NCBI RefSeq assembly: GCF_003952665.1
Contig: NZ_CP017946.1
Span: 3,966,501-4,030,500, forward strand
Source of the DNA: Bosea sp. Tri-49
GTDB taxonomy: Bacteria; Pseudomonadota; Alphaproteobacteria; Rhizobiales; Beijerinckiaceae
Direction of reading: 5' to 3'
Length of the DNA stretch: 64,000 nt
Under the pieces are notes generated by a model. The model ran no database searches and had not been told where the DNA came from. It worked only from the letters and a program-made list of their open reading frames with translations. The translations under genes and the position numbers were made by a program. Positions within the stretch are counted from its first letter, which is position 1. Each line of letters opens with the position of its first letter. This document shows, piece after piece, positions 28,089-34,850 of this stretch.

Positions 28089-28466
28089 ATGCCGATCGAG
28101 GCGATCATCGACCGTTATTGTGAGGCTTGGTCTGATCCCGACCCGGCGCTGCGGGGCGCGGCGCTGGCCGAAATCTGGGCAGAGGGCGGGCGCTACACCG
28201 ACCCGAGGGCCGATGCCCACGGCGCCGAGGCCCTGCTCGACCACATCGCCGGCGTGCTGGCGCAGCGCCCTGGCGCCCGCGTGATCAGGACCAGCGCGGT
28301 CCAGCAGCATCACGGCTTCGTCCGCTTCGCCTGGCGGGTGATCGAGGCCGACGGCACCAGGCTGCCGGAAGGGCTCGACATCGCTATGATCGACGAGGAC
28401 GGCCGGATCAGCCAGATCATCGGCTTCTTCGGGCCGCTGCCATCGGACCCGTCAGCCGCCGCCTGA
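28089..28466 (+). CDS. SnoaL/NTF2-like protein
   Basis: A 125-aa protein with the cone-shaped NTF2 fold. An N-terminal helix IEAIIDRYCEAWSDPD is followed by IWAEGGRYTDPRADAHG and the closing strand GRISQIIGFFGPLP. Such proteins are often isomerases, cyclases or ligand-binding proteins; no catalytic assignment is possible. It follows the OsmC gene by 28 bp with a GAAGGA-type ribosome site, so it probably belongs to the same operon. It converges on a minus-strand glycosyltransferase gene 9 bp away. Confidence 0.75.
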   Translation: MPIEAIIDRYCEAWSDPDPALRGAALAEIWAEGGRYTDPRADAHGAEALLDHIAGVLAQRPGARVIRTSAVQQHHGFVRFAWRVIEADGTRLPEGLDIAMIDEDGRISQIIGFFGPLPSDPSAAA

Positions 28467-28475
28467 GCCGCCCCG

Positions 28476-29693
28476 CTATTGCGCCGCCCGAAGATCGTCC
28501 TCGGCGACGAGCCGGCCGATGAAGCCGAGCTGGCGATCGACGCAAGCCTCGCGCTCATAGCGGGCAATGACGGTCTGGCGTGCCGCCGCACGCAGCGGCA
28601 TCAGCTCAGCGCCCCTGTCGAGCGCGGCGATCACGGTCTTTGCCAGGCGCGCCTCGTCGAAGAAGGGCGCGAGCAGCCCGTTGACGCCGTGGCGGATCGC
28701 CTCCTGCACCGGCGGGGTGGCGGAGCCGACGATGAGCGCGCCGCAGGCCATCGCCTCGATCATCGACCAGGACAGGACGAAGGGGACGCTGAGATAGATG
28801 TGAGCGGCCGAGACCTGGAACAGCCTGATCAGATCGGCATGGGCGAGCCAGGGGATATGGACGATCCGGTCGGAGAGCCCGGTTTCCTCCAGCATAACCT
28901 CGCGCCAGAGCCTCCCGTCCGGGCGCGGCCGGCCATAGCCCGGGCCATCGCCGCCGACCGCGACGAAGAGCACATCGGGACGCTCCTGCGCGACCCGGGC
29001 AGCCGCCCGCATGAATTGCGGATAGCCGCGATAGGGGTCGAGATCGCGGGCGGCGAAGGTGACGACCGGGTCGCCGGGACGGAGCGTGCGTCCATCGGGC
29101 AGAGTAAATGACGCCTGCACATCTGGCCGGCAGGCGTGGATGTCGATGCCGTCATGGCAGACGGCGATGCGCTGTTGCAGCGCGCGGGGATATTGCAGCT
29201 GCTGCCAGCGTGTCGGCGCATAAGCGAAGTCGAGCGTCTGCAGCGTCACCAGTTGGGCGGCGTTGCGCATGCGGATGCGCCGCCGCTCGGCCTCGGGCAC
29301 GGTAAAGGCCGGGTCGAAATCGAGGTCGGAGCCGGCCGCGTTGTAGAAGTACTCGCAATAGCCGATCAGCGGCACGCCCGGCATCGCATCCTTGGCGAAG
29401 AGCATGCCGCCCCAGCCGACATGGCCGAGGATCGCATCCGGCCTGTCGTGCCGATGCAGCCGCGCCAGCTCAGCCGCGACCGCCTCGCCGGTGCGGACAT
29501 GGTAGTCGGTCGCCGCCAGCGTCGCATGCGCAGTCGCCGGGTCGCCTACCGAATAGGCGATCTGCCTGATCCCCGGGCGGTCCGGCTCCGGCTTCTCCGT
29601 CACCAGCGTGACCTCGCCGCCCTCGGCGACGAGGCGCTGGATCAGGTGAGCGAACTGACCAGATCCTGAACGATGAACGAATAGGACGTGCAT
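28476..29693 (-). CDS. Glycosyltransferase (GT4-like)
   Basis: A 405-aa GT-B glycosyltransferase. The N-terminus MHVLFVHRSGSGQFAHLIQR is a typical Rossmann start for this family. The C-terminal nucleotide-sugar half includes ARDLDPYRGYPQFMRAAAR and YLSVPFVLSWSMIEAMACGA, and then IREGVNGLL-like residues (RHGVNGLLAPFFDEARLA). The start at 29693 lies 52 bp inside the end of the LdtR-like gene on the same strand. This overlap is large, but the N-terminal motif supports it. It lies at the edge of the secretion/glycan region and may add to the same glycan. Confidence 0.8.
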   Translation of the reverse strand: MHVLFVHRSGSGQFAHLIQRLVAEGGEVTLVTEKPEPDRPGIRQIAYSVGDPATAHATLAATDYHVRTGEAVAAELARLHRHDRPDAILGHVGWGGMLFAKDAMPGVPLIGYCEYFYNAAGSDLDFDPAFTVPEAERRRIRMRNAAQLVTLQTLDFAYAPTRWQQLQYPRALQQRIAVCHDGIDIHACRPDVQASFTLPDGRTLRPGDPVVTFAARDLDPYRGYPQFMRAAARVAQERPDVLFVAVGGDGPGYGRPRPDGRLWREVMLEETGLSDRIVHIPWLAHADLIRLFQVSAAHIYLSVPFVLSWSMIEAMACGALIVGSATPPVQEAIRHGVNGLLAPFFDEARLAKTVIAALDRGAELMPLRAAARQTVIARYEREACVDRQLGFIGRLVAEDDLRAAQ

Positions 29694-30262
29694 GAGGCCA
29701 GCAGGATCCCGCCATAGCGTAGTGCGTCGCCCCACCATTGTTCGAGGCGGCGCAAGGTGTCGTGGGTGGTCTGGAGGTCGGCGTCGAGATCGATGTCGAG
29801 TCCCTGGCCGAACTGGCTGGTCTCGTCGAGCAGCCGAAGCCGCTCGACGAGAAGCTGCCCTTTCGGCGAGAGCGAAATCCGGGCGAGGCGGCGGTCGCGT
29901 GGCGAGGCCCCGCGCTCCAGATAGCCGCTTTCGACCAATTGCTTGAGGTTATAGGAGGCGTTCGAGCCGACATAATGGCCTCGGTCGAGCAGGTCGCGCA
30001 CCGCGATCTCGCCGGAGCCAATGGTGAACAGCACCATCACCTGCGAGGGTGAGATGTCGTCGACGCCGAGCTTGGTGAGCTCAAGCCTGAGATAGTCGAG
30101 GAAGCGCCGGCTGGCCCGCTCGATCATGCGCGCCAGATCGAGCTGCGACACCGGCGCCCGCGCCGGACCCGATTCGGGTTCGAGGCGGCGGGTGCCGTCT
30201 CGATGATCTCCATTGAAGCCATTGCCTAGGAATCGAGCGCCGTCATGGGGTTTTAGATGCAT
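29642..30262 (-). CDS. LdtR-like MarR-family regulator
   Basis: A 206-aa winged-helix protein. Its core (DISPSQVMVLFTIGSGEIAV then LLDRGHYVGSNASYNLKQLV) closely resembles LdtR, the MarR-family regulator of Liberibacter and rhizobia that controls an L,D-transpeptidase gene. About 45 N-terminal residues precede the fold, so a later start is possible. It is divergent from the type I secretion genes across a 320-bp AT-rich region with clean palindromes, and 3' overlapping with a glycosyltransferase gene. This makes it the prime candidate regulator of the secretion/glycan locus. Confidence 0.78.
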   Translation of the reverse strand: MHLKPHDGARFLGNGFNGDHRDGTRRLEPESGPARAPVSQLDLARMIERASRRFLDYLRLELTKLGVDDISPSQVMVLFTIGSGEIAVRDLLDRGHYVGSNASYNLKQLVESGYLERGASPRDRRLARISLSPKGQLLVERLRLLDETSQFGQGLDIDLDADLQTTHDTLRRLEQWWGDALRYGGILLASCTSYSFIVQDLVSSLT

Positions 30263-30586
30263 TCCCTACTCCGCCTGATCTCGAAATGAGCAGTCAGCCC
30301 TCCGAGCCCCTTTGGCTGACGAATAGCCTATACGCAAAGCACATGCCACCCCGAACAGAATGAATTTAAGATTTTATCAGAATCTACATAGTCATGAACT
30401 GTTTCAAAATTTGAAATAAAGCACGGTTCTGCCATATTCTCGACAATTGCCTATATTTCACAAGGCTTCATCTGTCATATTATAGACACGACTTATATGA
30501 CACCCTTTCAACAACGTTCAGAACCTGCCGTATCGGCACAAGCGTCGACGGCGCCATCTGATGGCCAGCCCCACTCGGAGACCTGC
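30263..30586. promoter_or_regulatory. AT-rich divergent control region of the secretion locus
   Basis: This gene-free stretch is strongly AT-rich compared with its surroundings. It holds a 15-bp palindrome TTTCAAAATTTGAAA (30402-30416) and an inverted repeat TGTCATAT (30473-30480) / ATATGACA (30495-30502). Both fit operators for a MarR-type dimer such as the divergent LdtR-like protein. The second repeat covers an upstream ATG (30497) that could otherwise be taken as the start of the ABC gene. Confidence 0.6.
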
Positions 30587-32329
30587 ATGAAGGTTGCGAT
30601 CCAGCCTGCCGACGCGTTGATTCGAAGCCTGCAGCGCGGTTTTACCGGCGGGCTGGCCTATGCCGGCTTCCTCAGCTTCTGCGTCAACATCCTGCTGCTG
30701 ACTGTGCCGCTGTTCATGCTGCAGGTGCAGGACCGCGTCATCGTCAGTCGCAGCTACGACACGCTCACCATGCTGCTCGTCATCGCGGTCGGAGGGCTCG
30801 CGCTCTATGGCGCGGTCGAGTTCATCCGCTCGCTGACCTTCCAGACGATGGCGAGCATCTTTGCCCGCCGACTCAACCTGCCGGCGATGCAGGCCGCCGT
30901 CTCGACCTCGCTGGAGAAGGGCTCGGGGCAGGCGACTCAGGCGATCCGCGACCTCAACGAGATCCGCTATTTCATCGCGAGCTCCGCGATCGCGACGCCG
31001 CTGGAGGCGATGTGGTCACCGATCTTCCTTGCGGTTCTCTTCGCCTTCCACTGGGTCTACGGGCTGGTCGGGCTGGCCTCGCTGCTGATCTTGCTGCTGC
31101 TCGGCGTCCTCTCCGACATGCTGACCCGCCGCTCGCTCAAGGATGCCAACGAGGAAGGCGTCGCCTCGATCAACGAGATCAGCGCGAGCCTGCGCCATGC
31201 CGAGACGATCGAGGCGATGGGGATGCTGCCGGCGCTGTCCAGCCGCTGGCGCGCCAAGCAGGTTGCGATGCTGGAGCATCTCGATCTCGGCACGCGGCGC
31301 GGCAAGTTCATCGCCGCCCTGACCCGCTCCAGCCGCATGACCATGCAACTTGCCATCTATGCGACCGGCGCAGTGCTGATCATCAAGCACGAGGTCACGA
31401 TCGGCACGCTGATGGCAGCCAGCATCCTGCTCGGCCGGCTGCTCGCCCCGTTCGATTCGATGATCTCCGACTGGCGGCAATGGGTCCTCGCCGCCGCAGC
31501 CTGGAAGCGCGTGCGTGACCTCCTGCAATCACAGAGCTCGCAGCGCCAGAGCGTCCCGACCCCGGCAACCGAGGGCGATCTCGTCATCGATCGGCTGGTC
31601 TATGCGCCCAAGGGGGCCGAGCAGACCGTGATCAAGGGCGTCTCCTTCACGCTTCAGCCGGGCGAGGTCCTCGGTCTGGTCGGCCCCTCAGGAGCCGGCA
31701 AATCGACACTGGCACGCCTGCTCGTCGGCGTGCTCAGGCCGAATGTCGGCGGCGTCTATCTCGACGGCCACAACACCTATCTTTGGGAGCGCGGCTCCTT
31801 CGGCGACATGGTCGGCTATCTCCCGCAATCGGTCTCGCTGCTCGACGGCACCATCGCCGAGAACATCGCCCGCATGCGCAAGCCGGACCCGCACGCCATT
31901 CTGGAGGCGGCCCGCATCGCCGGCGTGCACGAGCTGATCGGCCGGCTGCCGCTCGGCTACGACACCGGCGTCGCCGACAGCGACTTCAAGCTGTCGGGCG
32001 GCCAACGCCAGCGCATCGGCCTGGCGCGAGCGCTCTACGGCATGCCGCGCCTCATCGTGCTCGACGAGCCCAATGCCAATCTCGACGCCGAGGGCGAGCA
32101 GAGCCTGATCCGGGCCATCAACGCTGCCCGCGAGAGCGGAGCCATCGTCGTGCTGATCGCACATCGCCCCTCGGTGATGCAGGTCGTCGACAAGATCCTG
32201 GTGCTGCGCGAGGGCCGCGTCGCCCAGTTCGGCCCGCGTTCGGCGGTCGCCGGCATGATCACGCCCGGCGGCATCGTCGAGCTCGATCCGGCCAAGCAAA
32301 CGCCTACACCCCGCGAGGTGAGCGCATGA
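30587..32329 (+). CDS. Type I secretion ABC transporter ATPase/permease (PrtD/HlyB class)
   Basis: A 580-aa inner-membrane exporter with fused membrane and ATPase domains. The first membrane helix is about residues 20-45 (AYAGFLSFCVNILLLTVPLF). The ATPase has Walker A GPSGAGKST, signature LSGGQRQRIGLARAL and Walker B LIVLDEPNANLD. It has no C39 peptidase domain, as in PrtD/RsaD exporters. The ATG at 30587 is preferred over 30497: it has GGAG upstream, and the earlier codon falls inside an inverted repeat with no ribosome site. It overlaps the next gene (ATGA). The likely cargo is the RTX protein encoded downstream. No TolC-like outer membrane protein is in the window. Confidence 0.88.
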   Translation: MKVAIQPADALIRSLQRGFTGGLAYAGFLSFCVNILLLTVPLFMLQVQDRVIVSRSYDTLTMLLVIAVGGLALYGAVEFIRSLTFQTMASIFARRLNLPAMQAAVSTSLEKGSGQATQAIRDLNEIRYFIASSAIATPLEAMWSPIFLAVLFAFHWVYGLVGLASLLILLLLGVLSDMLTRRSLKDANEEGVASINEISASLRHAETIEAMGMLPALSSRWRAKQVAMLEHLDLGTRRGKFIAALTRSSRMTMQLAIYATGAVLIIKHEVTIGTLMAASILLGRLLAPFDSMISDWRQWVLAAAAWKRVRDLLQSQSSQRQSVPTPATEGDLVIDRLVYAPKGAEQTVIKGVSFTLQPGEVLGLVGPSGAGKSTLARLLVGVLRPNVGGVYLDGHNTYLWERGSFGDMVGYLPQSVSLLDGTIAENIARMRKPDPHAILEAARIAGVHELIGRLPLGYDTGVADSDFKLSGGQRQRIGLARALYGMPRLIVLDEPNANLDAEGEQSLIRAINAARESGAIVVLIAHRPSVMQVVDKILVLREGRVAQFGPRSAVAGMITPGGIVELDPAKQTPTPREVSA

Positions 32330-33681
32330 GCGATCTCCCGATGTTGCGCCGGCCGGACCGCGCGCTCGTACCGTTGAAGATCGAGGCGGAGCCCGAGGAA
32401 CGGATGCCCTCGCTGCGCAATCTCGTCCTCGCCGGCGTCGCCGCAGTGGCGATCGGCTTCGGCGGCTTCGGCGCCTGGGCCGTGACCGCCCGGCTCGACA
32501 ATGCCGCCGTCGCGCAGGGAACCGTCATCGTCGACAGCCGCCGCAAGACGGTGAGCCATCTCGAAGGCGGCATCCTCAAGACCCTGCTCAAGGCCGAAGG
32601 CGAACGCGTCGCCAAGGACGAGCCCCTGCTCATGCTGGAAGATGCCCGTGCCCGCGCCGAGCTGCAGCAGCTCCAGGCCAAGCGCGTCGGCCTCGAGGCC
32701 AGGCTCGCCCGGCTACGGGCAGAACAGAACGAGACGACCACGATCGATTTCCCTGACGACATCGCGAAGGCGCTGACGCCGATCGCACGGGAGGTGATCA
32801 CGGCCGAACGCGTGCTCTTCCGCGCCCGCAGCCAGGTCTATGACGGCAAGACCCGCATCCAGCAGCGGGTGATCGAGCAGCATCAGGCCGAGGCCGAGGC
32901 GTTGCAGGCGCAGATCGACGCCGTGCGCAACCAGCGCACATTGATCGACGAGGAAGTGAAGACGATCGCCGACCTCTACGAGAAACGCTACGCCAAGCGC
33001 TCCCAGCTCGTCGAGCTGCAGACCAGGCAAAGCGAGCTCACCGGGCGGGCCGGTGAGACGAAGGCGCGCATGGCCAAGGCCCTGCAGGCAGTCGCCGGGG
33101 CGGAGCTCGAGATCAAGTCGATCAGCCTCGAACGCCAGAGCGAGATCGCCAAGGATCTGCAGGACAGCCAGCTCCAGCTCTCGGAGGTGGTCGAACGCAT
33201 CGTTCAGGCGCAGGACGTGCTGCGCCGGCTCGTGTTGATCTCGCCGCAGGAAGGCATCGTCGCCAATATCCGGATGCGCACCGCCGGCAGTGCCGTCGCT
33301 GCAGGCGAGGCGATCCTCGACATCGTGCCCGAGCAGGAGCCGCTGATCGTCGAGGCCAAGGTCGACCCGCGCGATATCGACTCGGTTCGCGTCGGCGCCG
33401 ACACGCAGGTCAGGCTGACCGCCTTCAATGCGCGGCTCCTGCCCCCGCTCCAGGCGAAGGTCAGCTATGTCGCAGCCGACCAGCTGGTCGATGAGAAGAC
33501 CGGCATCGCCTTCTTCGTGGTCCGCGCCGAGATCACGCCGGAGAGCCTGCGCGAGAACAAGGTGACGCTGCATGCCGGCATGGCCGCCGAGGTGCTGATC
33601 GTCAACGGTCGGCGGTTTGCGGCCGATTACCTGCTCTCGCCGCTCAGGGACAGCTTCAACCGCGCCTTCAGGGAGGACTGA
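32326..33681 (+). CDS. Type I secretion membrane-fusion protein (HlyD/PrtE class)
   Basis: A 451-aa periplasmic adaptor. One N-terminal membrane helix (residues about 28-50, NLVLAGVAAVAIGFGGFGAW) is followed by the lipoyl-like KTVSHLEGGILKTLLKAEGE. A long coiled coil covers about residues 100-300, and a beta-barrel end closes with VEAKVDPRDIDSVRVGADTQ. It links the ABC protein to an outer membrane TolC-type channel. The ATG overlaps the stop of the ABC gene. The downstream gap before the RTX gene is AT-rich and may hold a separate promoter. Confidence 0.88.
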   Translation: MSDLPMLRRPDRALVPLKIEAEPEERMPSLRNLVLAGVAAVAIGFGGFGAWAVTARLDNAAVAQGTVIVDSRRKTVSHLEGGILKTLLKAEGERVAKDEPLLMLEDARARAELQQLQAKRVGLEARLARLRAEQNETTTIDFPDDIAKALTPIAREVITAERVLFRARSQVYDGKTRIQQRVIEQHQAEAEALQAQIDAVRNQRTLIDEEVKTIADLYEKRYAKRSQLVELQTRQSELTGRAGETKARMAKALQAVAGAELEIKSISLERQSEIAKDLQDSQLQLSEVVERIVQAQDVLRRLVLISPQEGIVANIRMRTAGSAVAAGEAILDIVPEQEPLIVEAKVDPRDIDSVRVGADTQVRLTAFNARLLPPLQAKVSYVAADQLVDEKTGIAFFVVRAEITPESLRENKVTLHAGMAAEVLIVNGRRFAADYLLSPLRDSFNRAFRED

Positions 33682-33993
33682 GCCCGTCGCCTCGCCCTGC
33701 GAGGTGAATGATGCAGCGAAAGCTGCAACGATTATTGCAGAATAAACACTTCGAATTTCGTAGCAACTTCAGGCAATAATCCCCGCTCCAACAATATATA
33801 AAAAGACAGCAACTTTGCTGCATCGCAAAAAAGTCATAATAGATTGCTTGATAAGAAGAATATCTTGGCTACTCTCTCGCTCGTCGACGATGGCGTCCTT
33901 TGGGTTCGCCGTCAGAACCGCACCGTTATTCGGAGAATGCAGAAATATTTCTGCAAATCCGAAGGTGCTCTCTGATCACCCAGGAGGTGACGA
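33682..33993. promoter_or_regulatory. AT-rich promoter region of the RTX gene
   Basis: This 312-bp gene-free stretch is AT-rich in its first and last thirds. It contains an 18-bp perfect palindrome TGCAGAAATATTTCTGCA (33938-33955), 38 bp before the RTX start, and a smaller inverted repeat CAGCAA / TTGCTG (33807-33820). A near-ideal ribosome site AGGAGGTGA (33980-33988) precedes the ATG, suggesting very high translation. Alphaproteobacterial silencers such as MucR bind AT-rich regions of this sort; that link is inference. Confidence 0.6.
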
Positions 33994-34788
33994 ATGGCCA
34001 CGATCGAAGGCAGTGCGTTCGATGATTTCTTGATAGGGACGCGTTTCAGTGACGTGATTCTCGCGGGCGCCGGCGACGACATCGTCAAAGGCGGCGCCCA
34101 GGTCGACTCGCTCTTCGGCGAGGAAGGTGACGACCTGATCTACGGCGACGGCGGCAACGATTTCCTCTCTGGCGGCGAAGGCGACGATTCGCTCTTCGGC
34201 GGCCAGGGTGACGACATCGTGGCCGGCGGCGACGGCAACGACAACCTCTTCGGCGGCGAGGGCGACGACGTCCTCGAAGGCGGAGCGGGCAACGACATCC
34301 TGCGCGGCAATGCCGGAGACGACGTGCTGCGCGGCGGCGACGGTGACGACCTGCTGCAGGGTGGGCCGGGTGACGACATCCTGCTCGGCGGCGAAGGCAA
34401 CGACATCCTGCAGGGCGGCGCCGGCAACGACGTGCTCGAAGGTGGCGCCGGCAACGACCTCATCCAGGGCGGCGCGGGCGACGATCTGCTCTTCGCCGGT
34501 GCGGGCGACGACATCCTCTCCGGCGGCGCCGGCGACGACGTCTTCGTCTTCAATGGCGGCGGCGGCAACGATGTCGTGCTCGACTTCGACGCCGGCCACG
34601 ACCTGCTGCAGGTCGCCTCGGGCATCAACGGCACCGATATCGGCTCGGCCGAGGACGTGGCGGCACGCGCCACTACCGTTGGCGGCAATGCCGTCATCGA
34701 TCTCGGCAATGGCGACACCGTGACGATCGTCGGCGTCACCGCCGAAGACATCCAGGCCGATCCGAACTCCTACTTCGCGGTCGCCTGA
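33994..34788 (+). CDS. RTX nonapeptide-repeat protein, type I secretion cargo
   Basis: A 264-aa acidic protein with no cysteine. From residue 6 to about 185 it is an unbroken run of 20 nine-residue units of the form GGxGxDxLx, e.g. GGAGNDVLE. The first three and a few others are degenerate. These should form a calcium-binding beta-roll. The last 75 residues (DVVLDFDAGHDLLQVASG onward, ending SYFAVA) look like an RTX C-terminal secretion signal. There is no N-terminal signal peptide and no separate catalytic or adhesive domain. The strong ribosome site, AT-rich promoter region and downstream hairpin suggest abundant expression. Type I secretion genes lie directly upstream. Likely role: surface, matrix or S-layer-like component. 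Confidence 0.87.
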   Translation: MATIEGSAFDDFLIGTRFSDVILAGAGDDIVKGGAQVDSLFGEEGDDLIYGDGGNDFLSGGEGDDSLFGGQGDDIVAGGDGNDNLFGGEGDDVLEGGAGNDILRGNAGDDVLRGGDGDDLLQGGPGDDILLGGEGNDILQGGAGNDVLEGGAGNDLIQGGAGDDLLFAGAGDDILSGGAGDDVFVFNGGGGNDVVLDFDAGHDLLQVASGINGTDIGSAEDVAARATTVGGNAVIDLGNGDTVTIVGVTAEDIQADPNSYFAVA

Positions 34789-34794
34789 CGCAAC

Positions 34795-34830
34795 GCGGCG
34801 CCGGCCGGAGTTCTCTCCGGCCGGCGCCGC
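34795..34830 (+). terminator. Strong hairpin between RTX gene and glycan operon
   Basis: A perfect 16-bp GC stem, GCGGCGCCGGCCGGAG (34795-34810) with its complement at 34815-34830 and loop TTCT, starts 6 bp past the RTX stop. A short T-run (CCCTTTT, around 34838-34844) follows after several bases. It can end most transcripts or protect the RTX mRNA 3' end while letting some read-through into the glycosyltransferases. Confidence 0.75.
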
Positions 34831-34850
34831 ATCCCTGCCCTTTTCGGAAC

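Noticed and set aside
30497..30586. Earlier start codon for the type I secretion ABC gene
   Set aside because: The codon lies inside an inverted repeat in AT-rich DNA and lacks a ribosome site, while 30587 has GGAG upstream and the family-like N-terminus.
34009..34548. CRISPR-like 27-bp periodic repeats
   Set aside because: The period encodes RTX nonapeptides in a real gene, with no unique spacers and no cas genes nearby.
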